Positions 8,712 to 18,155 are shown, counted from the stretch's first letter. The stretch is DNA of 64,000 bases from Plantactinospora soyae (GCF_014874095.1 NZ_JADBEB010000001.1:8990001-9054000), one strand, 5' to 3'. A program made the numbers and translations. Notes: generated from the letters alone by a model not told the origin.

Positions 8712-9668
8712 ATGGCTGTACGCCATGGCATCCGGGCCGAGGGCCTGGTCAAACGGTTCGGCAAGACGACCGCGCTGGACGGGGTGGACCTGACGGTCCG
8801 GCCGGGCAGCGTACTCGGACTGCTCGGCCCGAACGGCGCCGGCAAGACCACGGCGGTACGGGTCTTCGCCACCCTGCTACGCCCCGACGCCGGGCGGGTC
8901 GAGGTGGCGGGTCACGACGTGGTCCGCTCCGCCGACCAGGTACGGGCGCTGATCGGGCTGACCGGCCAGTACGCCGCCGTCGACCAGGACCTGACCGGGG
9001 TCGAGAACCTGATGCTGATCGCCCGGCTGCTCGATTTCAAGCGGGCCGACGCCAGGCGCCGGGCCGACGACCTGCTGGGCCGGTTCGGGCTCGCCGACAT
9101 GGCCGGTCGGGTCGTGAAGACGTACTCGGGGGGTATGCGTCGCCGGCTCGACCTGGCGGCCAGCCTGGTCAACCGGCCGGAGGTGCTGTTTCTCGACGAG
9201 CCGACGACCGGGCTGGACCCGCGCAGCCGGGGTGAGGTCTGGCAGTTGGTTCGGGCGATGGTCGCGGACGGGACGACGGTCCTGCTCACCACGCAGTACC
9301 TGGACGAGGCGGACCGGCTCGCCGACGAGATCGTGGTGCTCGACCGGGGGAAGGTCGTCGCCGCCGGCAGTCCGGCGCAGCTGAAGGCAAAGGTCGGCGG
9401 GCGGACGCTGGACATCCGGGCCACCGAACCGACGGACCTGCCGGCGGTCGCCGCGCTCGTCGAGGCGAGCGTCGGGGTGGCCCCGGTGCCACATCCGGAC
9501 GATCCCGGGCTGCTCTCCGTGCCGGTGCCGGACGCCGACGCGCTGCCGGCGGTGGTCCGCGCGCTGCACGACGCCGGGATCCCGGTGACCGAGCTGGCCC
9601 TGCGCCTGGCCAGCCTGGACGAGGTCTTCCTGGCGCTGACCGGTCACGACACCGGGGAGGAGTCCTGA
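8712..9668 (+). CDS. ABC exporter ATP-binding protein (DrrA-like)
   Basis: Predicted protein of 318 residues with a complete nucleotide-binding domain: Walker A LLGPNGAGKTTAVRV, signature YSGGMRRRLDLAASL, Walker B VLFLDEPTTGLDP, and H-loop TTQYLDEADRLAD with Q-Y in place of the usual His, as is common in DrrA-type ATPases. The C-terminal 90 residues are the extension typical of that family. The start is set by GGAG about seven bases before ATG 8712. The stop overlaps the permease start (TGATG). The pair probably exports a hydrophobic compound or drug; no biosynthetic cluster lies beside it. Confidence 0.88.
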   Translation: MAVRHGIRAEGLVKRFGKTTALDGVDLTVRPGSVLGLLGPNGAGKTTAVRVFATLLRPDAGRVEVAGHDVVRSADQVRALIGLTGQYAAVDQDLTGVENLMLIARLLDFKRADARRRADDLLGRFGLADMAGRVVKTYSGGMRRRLDLAASLVNRPEVLFLDEPTTGLDPRSRGEVWQLVRAMVADGTTVLLTTQYLDEADRLADEIVVLDRGKVVAAGSPAQLKAKVGGRTLDIRATEPTDLPAVAALVEASVGVAPVPHPDDPGLLSVPVPDADALPAVVRALHDAGIPVTELALRLASLDEVFLALTGHDTGEES

Positions 9669-10504
9669 TGTCCACCGCCGCACCCGCGCTGCCGACGTCG
9701 TCCGCCGCACCCGGCCGGCGCCGCCGACCGGGCCGTACGCTGCGGCACGCCGGCACCCTCGCCTGGCGGGCGATACTCAAGATCCGTCGTGACCCACAAC
9801 AGCTGATCGACGTCACACTGTCGCCGATCCTCTTCGTCACGATGTTCGTGCTGCTCTTCGGGGGCGCGATCAGCGGCGGCGCGACCGGCGGCGGCGATCG
9901 CCAGGACTACCTGCTGTTCGTGCTGCCCGGCATCATGGCGCAGGCGATCGTACTGGCCAGCATGGGTACCGGGGTCAACCTCGCCACCGACATCACCCGG
10001 GGCATCTTCGACCGGTTCCGGAGCCTGCCGATCGCCCGGTCCGCCCCGCTGACCGGACTGATCCTCGGCGACGTGGTTCGCCAACTGGTCGCCCTCGCCG
10101 TGGTGATCCTGTACGGCGTGATCCTCGGCTTCCGGTTCCAGACCGGGGTGCTCGCGGTACTCGCCGGATGCGGGCTGATCATGCTCTTCTCGTTCGCGCT
10201 CGGCTGGATCTGGGCGTACCTCGGACTGCTGGTCAGGTCGCCGCAGGGCGTACAGGGGACGGTGTTCCTGGTCGCGTTTCCGCTCACCTTCGCCAGCAAC
10301 ATCTTCGTACCGGCCGGAACGCTGCCGGGCTGGTTGCAGGCGTGGGTGGAGGTCAATCCGGTGTCCCAACTCGCCGACACCGCGCGTGGGCTGATGATCG
10401 GCGGCCCGGTGGCCGGTCCACTCTGGCCGACGCTGGCCTGGATCGCGGGCATGGTGCTGCTCTTCGGACCGCTCGCGGTGACGAAGTACCGGCTCAGCAC
10501 CTGA
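9668..10504 (+). CDS. ABC-2 type exporter permease (DrrB-like)
   Basis: Predicted protein of 278 residues with about six hydrophobic segments: DVTLSPILFVTMFVLLFGGA, the region after YLLFVLPGIMAQAIVL, VVILYGVILGF, LAGCGLIMLFSFALGWIWAY, TVFLVAFPLTFASNIFV and LWPTLAWIAGMVLLFGPLAV. The ABC-2 family signature region (DRFRSLPIARSAPLTGLILGD) is present. The first 30 residues are Pro/Arg-rich and cytoplasmic. It is translated from an ATG overlapping the stop of the ATPase gene and forms the membrane half of that exporter. Confidence 0.88.
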   Translation: MSTAAPALPTSSAAPGRRRRPGRTLRHAGTLAWRAILKIRRDPQQLIDVTLSPILFVTMFVLLFGGAISGGATGGGDRQDYLLFVLPGIMAQAIVLASMGTGVNLATDITRGIFDRFRSLPIARSAPLTGLILGDVVRQLVALAVVILYGVILGFRFQTGVLAVLAGCGLIMLFSFALGWIWAYLGLLVRSPQGVQGTVFLVAFPLTFASNIFVPAGTLPGWLQAWVEVNPVSQLADTARGLMIGGPVAGPLWPTLAWIAGMVLLFGPLAVTKYRLST

Positions 10505-10589
10505 CCGGGCACCGGCGCGGCACCTGACGGTGCGGCCACCACCCGCCTCCCCTTCTTCCGGGTGGCGCGGGCGGTGGCCGTCGCCGACC

Positions 10590-11039
10590 ATGGGAAGGGT
10601 GACGAACAGTCCCTGGAAACGCGAGCTGCGGGAGCGGTGCGAAGCCACCTTCGACTTCCTGGTCAGCGAGCACGACTGCCGGAAACGTGGCCGGTTCATC
10701 AGTCAGGGGATCGAGGTCTTCTACTGGAACGCGACCACGGGTGTCTCGGTGAGTGCGGTGTACCGCGATCCGTTCTCGGTGGATCTCTGTGTGCTGCCCG
10801 AGGACGGCTTCCCACCCCGCAAGGACGAGTACGGCGCACGTCTGCGGATCGACTGGTTCGACGCCTTCTACGTGGTCACACTCGTGACCGGCAAGCGGCC
10901 CAAGTTCAGCCAGGAGCAGGTCTACGGCAACGACCAGGCGGTGCTGGACGCGTACGCCGACGCGCTCCGGGGGCCGTGCCGCCCGCTGCTGCACGACGCC
11001 GAGGATCCACTGTGGGCGCGGCTGGGCCGGCAGCACTAG
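10590..11039 (+). CDS. Conserved small protein of unknown function
   Basis: About 149 residues. Composition is soluble, with aromatic-rich strands (FISQGIEVFYWNATTGVSVS, FDAFYVVTLVTG), no signal peptide and no membrane segment. Codon bias is strongly coding throughout. The ATG at 10590 and a GTG three codons later are both possible starts; neither has an ideal Shine-Dalgarno. It converges on the SARP regulator. I do not recognise the family; the compact alpha/beta look would fit an immunity-type or regulatory protein, but that is a guess. Confidence 0.65.
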   Translation: MGRVTNSPWKRELRERCEATFDFLVSEHDCRKRGRFISQGIEVFYWNATTGVSVSAVYRDPFSVDLCVLPEDGFPPRKDEYGARLRIDWFDAFYVVTLVTGKRPKFSQEQVYGNDQAVLDAYADALRGPCRPLLHDAEDPLWARLGRQH

Positions 11040-11135
11040 GCCATCGTCGCGGCCAACAAACGCCGGGTCGCCGCCATCGAACGCAGTTGGGGCTTGGCGG
11101 AGAGCACCGAATAGCCGGACCGGGGACCCGCGGCC

Positions 11136-14100
11136 CTACGGCTTCGACCCGACCGCCCGCTCGCCGAGGATGGCGATCGCCTCGTCGACCGACCGTCGCG
11201 CACCGGCCGTGTGGGCCGCCGGATAGTCGTCCCCGAGCGCGGCCCGGACCGAGTCCATCGTGGCCGCGACGTCGGGGTCCCCCCGCGCCGGTACGCCCCG
11301 GATCGCCTCGGCCAGCCCGAGCAGGTACGCCGCCGTGGCCGGATCGTCCTCGGCGAGCGCGATCGCCGCCAACGCCTCGCCGGCACCGGACAGGCTCGGC
11401 CGGTGCCGCCCGGGTGTCACCACCGACAGCAGTTCGCGGACGTGTTCCCGGGCCACGACCAGGTTCCCCCGGGCGATCGCGGTCAGCGCCAGCCCGAGCA
11501 GCCCCGGTGCGCGCAGTTCGGCCCGTACCACCTGACGGCCGCCGCCGGTCAGCGCCTCGACGGCGGTCCGGTACGCCCGCTCGGCCGTGGCCAGGTCACC
11601 GCCGCGCCGGGCCAGCTCGGCCTCGCCGAGGCTGAGCAGTACCTGCCGGGCGGGAAAGCCCACCAGGTGCGCCTCGTGGGCCGCCCGGTCGAGGTCGGCC
11701 CGCGCCCCGGCCAGGTCACCGGCGCGGCAGCGCAGCAGGCTCAGCCGCAGGGACGTGTGGGTGCTGTCGTCGCGCGCGCCCAGCTCGGTGGCGAGCCGCA
11801 GCGCCTCCTCCAGATGGCCGATCGCGGCGTGGTGTTCGCCCCGCAACGCGCTGCTGTCGGCCAGCCCGGCGACCGCGATGCCGCTCCCCCACCGGTCGCC
11901 GACCGCGCGGAATCCGGCCAGCGCGCCGGCGTAGTCCTGCTCCGCCGCGTCGGTGTCGCCGCGCTTCGCCCGCAGCGACCCGCGCAGTGCGAGCCCGATC
12001 GCCCGGGCCCACGGGTCGGGATGCTCCAGCAGCGGCGGCAGCCGGGACCAGGCCAGAGCGTCGTCGTCGACGTACACGGCCGACAGCGGCCCGGCCAGCG
12101 CCACGAACGGGTCGGCGAGCCCGTCCAGCGCCTCCGCCTCGGCCAACGCCGCCCGGCTGCCGGCCAGCTCGCCGGGCCTGATCTGGAACAGCGCGTGGTA
12201 CGCCAGCGCGACGGCCCGCGGCCGGGACGGTGTCGTACCCGGTACGGCGAGACACTGCGCCAACCAGGTGGCCGCCTCGTCGTGGGCGCTGCGCAGCGAC
12301 CAGAACCGGCACAGCGCGGCGGCCAGCCGTACCGCCGTCGGCGCGTCGGCGGAGTCGACCGCCCAGCGCAGCGCGGCGGTGAGGTTCTCCCGGTCGGCGC
12401 CCAGCCGGTCCAGCCAGTACACCTGGTCGGGCCCGCGCAGCGCCGGGTCCGCGGTCTCGGCGAGCCGGAGGAAGTACGCCGCGTGCGCCGACCGGGCCCG
12501 GTCGGCCTCGCCCGCGTCGGCGAGCCGCTCGGTGGCGTAGTCGCGGATGGTCTCCAACATCCGGTACCGGCCGTCCGCGAAGGTCACCAGCGACTTGTCG
12601 ACGAGCCCGCCCAGGGTCTCCAGTACCGCCGGGATCTCCGTCTCGGCGGAGGTGTCCGCGCAGACCGCCTCGACGGTGTCGATCGTGGCGCCGTCGAGGA
12701 AGACCGAGAACCAGCGGGCCAGCCGCTGCTCGTCCCCGCCGAGCAGGCCCCAGCTCCACTCGACCACCGCCCGGAGGGTGCGGTGCCGGGGCAGGGCGAC
12801 CCGGCTGCCGCCGGTGAGCAGGCGGAACCGGTCGCCGAGCCGGGCCGCGACCTGGTCCACCGACAGGGTACGCAGCCGCGCGGTGGCCAGTTCGATCGCG
12901 AGCGGCAGCCCGTCGAGCCGGCGGCAGATCTGCACCACGTCCGGCGCGGTGGCCGGGGTGACCGCGAACTCGGGCCGTACGGCGGCGGCCCGGTCGGCGA
13001 AGAGGCGTACCGCCGGGAAGTCCAGGGCCCGCGCCGGCGGGGCGGCACCGGGTGGCGAACCCAGCGGTGCGACCGGGCACAGCGTCTCGCCGGTGATCGC
13101 CAACGGCTCCCGGCTGGTGGCGAGGATCCGCAGCTCCGGACAGCCGCCGAGCAGCGCGTCGGCGAGCCGGGCGCACTCCTCGACGAGATGCTCGCAGTTG
13201 TCCAGCACCAGCAGCATCCGCTTGTCCGCCAGCGCCTCCAGCAGCCGTCCCAGCAGGTCACCACCGCCCCCGGGACCCGAGGTGACGCGCAACCGCAGCG
13301 CCTCGGCCAGCGCCCGGGTCACCTCCTCGGGTTGGCGTACCGGGGCCAGTTCGACCAACCACCCACCGTCCGGTGCGCGGCCGGCGTAGGCCCGGGCGGT
13401 CTCGGTGGCCAGCCGGGTCTTGCCGACCCCGCCCGGCCCGACCAGGGTGACCAGCCGGCTCCCCGCCAGCAGCCCGGTCAGCCGGGCCACGTCCGCGTCC
13501 CGGCCGACGAAGCTGGTCAGCGGGGCACGCAGATTCCCGCGTGGGCCACTTCCGGCGCGCAGGATCGTGGTGTGCAGCGCCGCCAGTTCGGCGGACGGGT
13601 CGACGCCCAGCTCCTCGGCGAGGGTCCGACGCAGCTGCTGGTACGCCCGCAGCGCCTCGCCCGGCCGGCCGGTGTCCCGCAGCGCCCGCATCAACAGCCC
13701 GTACGGCCGCTCGCGCAGCGGATGCGCGGCGGTCAGTTCGGCGCACCGGGCCACCACGTCGGCACCGCCGCCACGCTGGAGATCCGCCGCTATCCGTTCC
13801 TCGACGGCGGTCAGCCGCAGGTCGGCGAGCCGGGCCGCCGGCGCCTGTACGAAGTCGGCGTCGGCCACGTCGGCGAACGCCGGCCCCCGCCACAGCGCCA
13901 GCGCCTCGTCCAGCAGCTTCGCCGCCACCGTGGTCTCGCCGGCGGCGACCGCCTCGACACCGGCCGCCGTGAGCCGTTCGAACTCGACCGAGTCGAGCTG
14001 CTCGGGCGCGAGATCGAGCCGGTAGGCGCCGGACCGGGCGCCGAGTCGGGCCGGCTCCGGCAGCACCCGGCGCAGCCGGAACACCAGGGTCTGCAACGCG

Positions 14101-14282
14101 TTGGCCGCGCCCGCCGACCGGGTCCCGCCCCAGACGGCGTCGATCAGGGCATCGGCGGTCACCGACCGGCCGGCGTCCAGGGCGAGCCGGATCAGCAGCC
14201 GGCGCAGCCGGTCGCCGTTGACGTCGACGGTCCGGCCGTCGTCCCCGACGACGACCAGCGGCCCGAGCAGCCCGATCCGCAC
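11136..14282 (-). CDS. AfsR/SARP-family regulator with NB-ARC and TPR domains
   Basis: Predicted cytoplasmic transcription activator of 1048 residues. Residues 1-95 form an OmpR-like winged helix (RLRRLLIRLALDAGRSVTAD...LQTLVFRLRRVLPEPARLG). About 95-245 is the bacterial transcriptional activation domain, ending AEELGVDPSAELAALH. An NB-ARC-type NTPase follows, with P-loop LVGPGGVGKTRLATETA, LLVLDNCEHLVEECARLA and LDGLPLAIELATARL. The C-terminal 450 residues are TPR-like helices. The GTG start has GGGAGG five bases upstream. Such regulators often switch on secondary metabolism; no biosynthetic target is adjacent. Confidence 0.9.
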   Translation of the reverse strand: MRIGLLGPLVVVGDDGRTVDVNGDRLRRLLIRLALDAGRSVTADALIDAVWGGTRSAGAANALQTLVFRLRRVLPEPARLGARSGAYRLDLAPEQLDSVEFERLTAAGVEAVAAGETTVAAKLLDEALALWRGPAFADVADADFVQAPAARLADLRLTAVEERIAADLQRGGGADVVARCAELTAAHPLRERPYGLLMRALRDTGRPGEALRAYQQLRRTLAEELGVDPSAELAALHTTILRAGSGPRGNLRAPLTSFVGRDADVARLTGLLAGSRLVTLVGPGGVGKTRLATETARAYAGRAPDGGWLVELAPVRQPEEVTRALAEALRLRVTSGPGGGGDLLGRLLEALADKRMLLVLDNCEHLVEECARLADALLGGCPELRILATSREPLAITGETLCPVAPLGSPPGAAPPARALDFPAVRLFADRAAAVRPEFAVTPATAPDVVQICRRLDGLPLAIELATARLRTLSVDQVAARLGDRFRLLTGGSRVALPRHRTLRAVVEWSWGLLGGDEQRLARWFSVFLDGATIDTVEAVCADTSAETEIPAVLETLGGLVDKSLVTFADGRYRMLETIRDYATERLADAGEADRARSAHAAYFLRLAETADPALRGPDQVYWLDRLGADRENLTAALRWAVDSADAPTAVRLAAALCRFWSLRSAHDEAATWLAQCLAVPGTTPSRPRAVALAYHALFQIRPGELAGSRAALAEAEALDGLADPFVALAGPLSAVYVDDDALAWSRLPPLLEHPDPWARAIGLALRGSLRAKRGDTDAAEQDYAGALAGFRAVGDRWGSGIAVAGLADSSALRGEHHAAIGHLEEALRLATELGARDDSTHTSLRLSLLRCRAGDLAGARADLDRAAHEAHLVGFPARQVLLSLGEAELARRGGDLATAERAYRTAVEALTGGGRQVVRAELRAPGLLGLALTAIARGNLVVAREHVRELLSVVTPGRHRPSLSGAGEALAAIALAEDDPATAAYLLGLAEAIRGVPARGDPDVAATMDSVRAALGDDYPAAHTAGARRSVDEAIAILGERAVGSKP

Positions 14283-14389
14283 CAGAACCTCCCGCCGGCC
14301 GGTCCACAGCCTCCGTGGCCAGCGTACGGGTGGCGCCCGCCGACGCCCCGACCCGGCGGAGCCGCACGGCGCGCCACGCGGGTGCTTTG

Positions 14390-14953
14390 ATGGGCTCCAT
14401 GGACGTCAACCGGGACGGGCGGAGCTGGCGGATCGGCACGGCCGGCGACGTCGCCTGGATCGCCGGCCGGACCACGCACGGTCACTCGGTCACCACGGCG
14501 ATCCCGCCGGTGTTCGACGCCTACGCCACCTTCCACCCGCCGGACGGCATCGGTTTCGCGGCCCACGAACGCGCCGTGGTCGCCGAACTCGCCGCGCACA
14601 CCCCGGACCAGCCCTGGTGGCTGGGCTACCTCGAAACCGGCCTGCACGACGTCGTCTTCCCGCTCGCGCCGAGGCTGCGCCTGTACTGGGACTGGCCCTA
14701 CGTACTGGTCGAGGCCGGACCCGAGCAGGCCCTCGGCTGGCGGACCGGCCACATGCGGGGCGACGGATCGCTGCCCGATCTGATCTTCCCGGCGGACCAC
14801 TCCTGGCTCGTCTCCGCCCTCTGGGACGACCTCTGGACCGACGTCGGCGGCGCTGCCGACCTGATCACCGCCTTGCAGCGCAACCCGCTGGTCAACGCCC
14901 GTCCCGTCGGCCCCGACGAGGACGCCCTTCCGCCGGGACTCGTACGCGACTGA
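14390..14953 (+). CDS. Conserved hypothetical protein
   Basis: About 187 residues from ATG 14390 (MGSMDVNRDG), or 184 from the ATG three codons later. It is rich in Trp, His and acidic residues (WRIGTAGDVAWIAGRTTHG, QPWWLGYLETGLHDVVFPL, LRLYWDWPYVLVEAGPEQAL), with no signal peptide or membrane segment. Codon usage is fully coding. It is divergent from the SARP gene. The family is not recognised. Its TGA stop lies inside the first unit of an 18-bp tandem repeat. Confidence 0.7.
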   Translation: MGSMDVNRDGRSWRIGTAGDVAWIAGRTTHGHSVTTAIPPVFDAYATFHPPDGIGFAAHERAVVAELAAHTPDQPWWLGYLETGLHDVVFPLAPRLRLYWDWPYVLVEAGPEQALGWRTGHMRGDGSLPDLIFPADHSWLVSALWDDLWTDVGGAADLITALQRNPLVNARPVGPDEDALPPGLVRD

Positions 14954-14992
14954 CCCGGCCCCGTCGACTGACCCGGCCCGGCCGACTGACCC
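14947..14992 (+). repeat. 18-bp tandem repeat at a gene end
   Basis: CGACTGACCC occurs three times at an 18-bp pitch (14947, 14965, 14983), the first two followed by GGCC. The TGA stop of the preceding gene is in the first unit, so the duplication adds two extra in-frame stop codons behind it. Confidence 0.75.
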
Positions 14993-15013
14993 GTCGACCG
15001 GGCGGTCCGGGGT

Positions 15014-16810
15014 TCAGCGCGGCGCCGGACGGAGTGCGATCGCCCGGAGGAAGACGTCACCGATCTTCGCCGGATCCTCGGCGATGAGTACGCCGCCGCC
15101 GGTGGTCCTGGTGATCTGGTCGAGCGGCTCCCGGTTGACCGCGTCACCGATGCCCAAGATGATGAGCTGAATCGGCTGCGCATCGTCCCTCAGCGCGGTG
15201 AGCTTGCTGATCAGGCTCTCCAGGGAGAGACCGGCGGGGTCGTCGTTGCCGATGCCGTCGGTGAGGATGACCACGGAGTTGACCCGGCCCGCCTGCCAGC
15301 CGTCCTGCACCTCCTTGTAGGCGGCGAGAATGGTGTCGTAGAGGCCGGTGTCGCGGTTCTGCCCGGGCGTGATCCCGGCCAACGCGCCGACCAACTCGCT
15401 CCGCTGGCTGGAGAGGGTGCCGATCGGCACGAGTTGCCGGTAGTCCCTGGATCCGTCGAGGCGGGTGGAGAAGACCCACAGGCCGACGGCCCAGTCGTCG
15501 TTGAACAGTCCCAGGCCGCGTTGCGCCGCCTGGAGGGTGACCTGCATCCGGGTGGCGTTGCCGGCGGTGGGCACCCGGCCGCGCATGGTGCCGGAGACGT
15601 TGATCGCGGCGAGCATCCGGCCCGGCGCGGTGATTGCCGACCAGGTGGAGAGCGCCCGGTCGACCACGGCCGGGTCGGCCCGGGTCGGCGCCGCACCACC
15701 GGCCCTCGGTGACGCCGACGGCGACCCGCCGGCCGGGCTCGGCGCGCCCGTCGGTGCGGAGAAACCGGCACCCCAGGTGCCGTCGGCGGCGCGCAGGCCC
15801 TGGGCGGCGAGCTTGTCGCGGAAACGGCCCGTGCTCAGCGCCTGATGCAGCCCGTCGGCGGCGGCGACCTTGGCCGGATCCGTACCGGGCATGACCGCGA
15901 ACGGGTAGTCCAGCGGTGTCGGCGCCGGGTCGAGGTACAGCGCGGCGAGCGGGACCGGTGGCTTGGCCGCGTTGTAGGCGATGACGTCCTCCTCCGACAG
16001 CATCGCCAGGCGCAACGCGCCACTGATCGACGAGACGTCGCTCGACCGGGGGAACTGCGCCAGCAGATCGCCGCGGAGCGCCGAGCGGCCCGTCGCCACC
16101 GCGCGCAACGTCGCGGTCGTCGCCTGCTGGGCGCCCGCGCCGGCGGCACCCGCCGCCGCCCCGAGCGCCATCAGCCCGGACAGGCCGGCCGCGTCGCGGG
16201 TGGGCTCGACGATTCCGGTACGCAGCCCGGTGCCCGTGGTGATCTTCTCCAGCAGGTCGTCCCAGCTGAGCGTGGTGTTGGGCCAGCCGAGGCCGGACGC
16301 GACGGGCTCGGGCATGGCCACCACGACGGGGCTACGGGCGATCGAGGCACCGTCGGTCGTGGCGAATCCGGGTGCGGCGGTACGCAGCCGCTGCAGCCAG
16401 GTCGAGGAGTCGGGCACCCACACGTCCGGGATGACCGTGGTGCCATTGCCCTGACCCACCCCGGCCAGACCCACCCCGTGTGCGGTGGCGAGTGCGGCGG
16501 CCATGTCCGCCGGTTCGACCGGGCTGACCGAGACCGTCACGCAGACACCGCCGGGCGCCCCGCCCTGGTCGATCCCGGACTCGGCGACGGACTGCACGGC
16601 GGGGACGATCTCCGGGGCGGCGGCGACCGTGAGTTTCGCCTGACTCGTGCAGCCTGATCCAGCCAATTGCTGGTAGCCGAGGGAGACTCCGGACACGACG
16701 GCGACAACCGACACCGCAACGGCGGCGGCGCCTATCCCTCGGGAACGTCTATTCCCTTGGGAACGTCTACGTATGCGATGGCGGCCAGACACGCGATCAA
16801 TACTGGACAC
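15014..16810 (-). CDS. Membrane-anchored substrate-binding-like and VWA-domain protein
   Basis: About 598 residues from GTG 16810, chosen because AAGGGGG lies six bases before it; upstream in-frame ATGs at 16834 and 16864 are alternatives. A basic N-terminus precedes one membrane segment (GIGAAAVAVSVVAVVSGVSLGY), and a CTSQ follows it. The middle resembles a type 2 periplasmic binding protein (LTVAAAPEIVPAVQSVAE...VIPDVWVPDSSTWLQRL). The C-terminal 200 residues are a von Willebrand A domain (GLWVFSTRL, SVVILTDGIGNDD). The usual DxSxS metal site reads NVSGT, so the first Asp is Asn and metal binding may be altered. Likely extracellular adhesion or sensing. Confidence 0.82.
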   Translation of the reverse strand: MSSIDRVSGRHRIRRRSQGNRRSRGIGAAAVAVSVVAVVSGVSLGYQQLAGSGCTSQAKLTVAAAPEIVPAVQSVAESGIDQGGAPGGVCVTVSVSPVEPADMAAALATAHGVGLAGVGQGNGTTVIPDVWVPDSSTWLQRLRTAAPGFATTDGASIARSPVVVAMPEPVASGLGWPNTTLSWDDLLEKITTGTGLRTGIVEPTRDAAGLSGLMALGAAAGAAGAGAQQATTATLRAVATGRSALRGDLLAQFPRSSDVSSISGALRLAMLSEEDVIAYNAAKPPVPLAALYLDPAPTPLDYPFAVMPGTDPAKVAAADGLHQALSTGRFRDKLAAQGLRAADGTWGAGFSAPTGAPSPAGGSPSASPRAGGAAPTRADPAVVDRALSTWSAITAPGRMLAAINVSGTMRGRVPTAGNATRMQVTLQAAQRGLGLFNDDWAVGLWVFSTRLDGSRDYRQLVPIGTLSSQRSELVGALAGITPGQNRDTGLYDTILAAYKEVQDGWQAGRVNSVVILTDGIGNDDPAGLSLESLISKLTALRDDAQPIQLIILGIGDAVNREPLDQITRTTGGGVLIAEDPAKIGDVFLRAIALRPAPR

Positions 16811-16919
16811 CCGGACCCCCTTGTGGCCAGCCATGTCCGGCCGAAACTCCAGAAAAGCGAGCATTAGCCGAGTTTCGCTACCTGATGTCGCCGACCGGCG
16901 GCGGATAGTAGCGAACGGT

Positions 16920-17999
16920 TCAGGCCGGCAGGGTGACGACCCGGCGCTCGGCGGCTGCGGTCCGAGCCGCCTCGATGATCCGGAGCGTCTGCACCGCACT
17001 GGCCGGATCGACCGGGAAGGCACCCTCGCCGCGCAGCGCGTCGCGTACCTCGGCGTAGAACTGCTCGTAGCGTCCCCGTTCGGTGGGGATCCGCTCGACC
17101 TCGTCGTTGACACCCAGCAGACCAGCGTCCGACTCCGGCTCGACGCCCCAGCCCGGGTCGCCGGGACGCATCCCGGAGATCACCTGGGGCTCCTGCACGT
17201 CGAGGCCGTACTTGGTGAAGGTGGCCCGGTCGCCGAGAACCCGGAAACGGGGATTGCGGGTACCGGCCAGGGCGGAGGCCCACAGGTGCGAGCGCACCCC
17301 GCTGGAGTGCCGCAGCGCGACGAAACTGTCGTCGTCGACCGCCACCCCGGCACGCCGCCGGTCCAGCTCCGCGTAGACCTCGGTCACCGGGCCGAACAAC
17401 TGCAGAGCCTGGTCGACGATGTGCGCGCCAAGGTCGTAGAGCAGGCCACCGGCCTCGGCGGGGTCGCCGAACTCGCGCCAGTTCTCCTTCGGCTTCGGCA
17501 CCCAGCGGTCGTACCGGGACTCGAACCGGAACACGCTGCCGAGCCGGCCGGAGCTGAGCACCTTACGCAGGGTCAGGAAGTCCGAGTCGAGCCGGCGGTT
17601 CTGGAACACGGTCAGCCCGACGCCCGCCTGTTCGGCCGCCCGGACCACCTGCTCGGCCTCGGCCGCGGTGGGCGCGAACGGCTTGTCCACCACCACCGGC
17701 GTACCCGCTTCGATGGCCCGCAGCGCGAGCGGCACGTGGGTCCGGTTCGGGGTGCTGACCACGACCAGGTCGAGCGAGTCGACCCGGTCGAACAGCTCGT
17801 CGGCGGTGGGTACGACCTCCGCCTGCGGGTACCCCGCACGGGCCTGCTCGGCACGTTCCGGGTTGCCGGTGACGATCAGCGCGACCGAGAGGCCGGAAGT
17901 GGCGTCCACCAGTGGGGCGTGGAAGCGCTGCCCGCCGATGCCGTACCCGAGGATGCCGACCCGTAGCTCGGCGGAGGAGGCGTTACCCATGACGCCCAT
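16920..17999 (-). CDS. Gfo/Idh/MocA-family oxidoreductase
   Basis: Predicted protein of 359 residues. Rossmann motif LRVGILGYGIGGQRFHAPLV is at the N-terminus, and the family lysine lies in VVVDKPFAPTAAEAEQVV. The GGLLYDLGAHIVDQALQLFG region carries the conserved GxxxDxxxH pattern. The start at 17999 has GGGGG five bases upstream. It is transcribed away from the fucosidase side with no tight neighbour. It may act on a sugar released by the adjacent fucosidase, but this is only positional inference. Confidence 0.87.
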   Translation of the reverse strand: MGVMGNASSAELRVGILGYGIGGQRFHAPLVDATSGLSVALIVTGNPERAEQARAGYPQAEVVPTADELFDRVDSLDLVVVSTPNRTHVPLALRAIEAGTPVVVDKPFAPTAAEAEQVVRAAEQAGVGLTVFQNRRLDSDFLTLRKVLSSGRLGSVFRFESRYDRWVPKPKENWREFGDPAEAGGLLYDLGAHIVDQALQLFGPVTEVYAELDRRRAGVAVDDDSFVALRHSSGVRSHLWASALAGTRNPRFRVLGDRATFTKYGLDVQEPQVISGMRPGDPGWGVEPESDAGLLGVNDEVERIPTERGRYEQFYAEVRDALRGEGAFPVDPASAVQTLRIIEAARTAAAERRVVTLPA

Positions 18000-18155
18000 T
18001 TAAGCCCCCTGACCAGTCGGCGGCGGCGTTACGCGGCGTCGGGGTGACGCTCGTCCCACTCGGCGAGCCGGCCGGAACCGGTGACGGTGACTGGTGTGCC
18101 CGACCGGACAGACTCCGACCCGGACCGGCGGCGACCCGGGCAGGGTCGGCGGCGG

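Noticed and set aside
8712-14282. Secondary-metabolite cluster (exporter plus SARP)
   Set aside because: The DrrAB-like exporter and SARP would fit, but no core biosynthetic enzyme (PKS, NRPS, terpene or RiPP) lies between or beside them.
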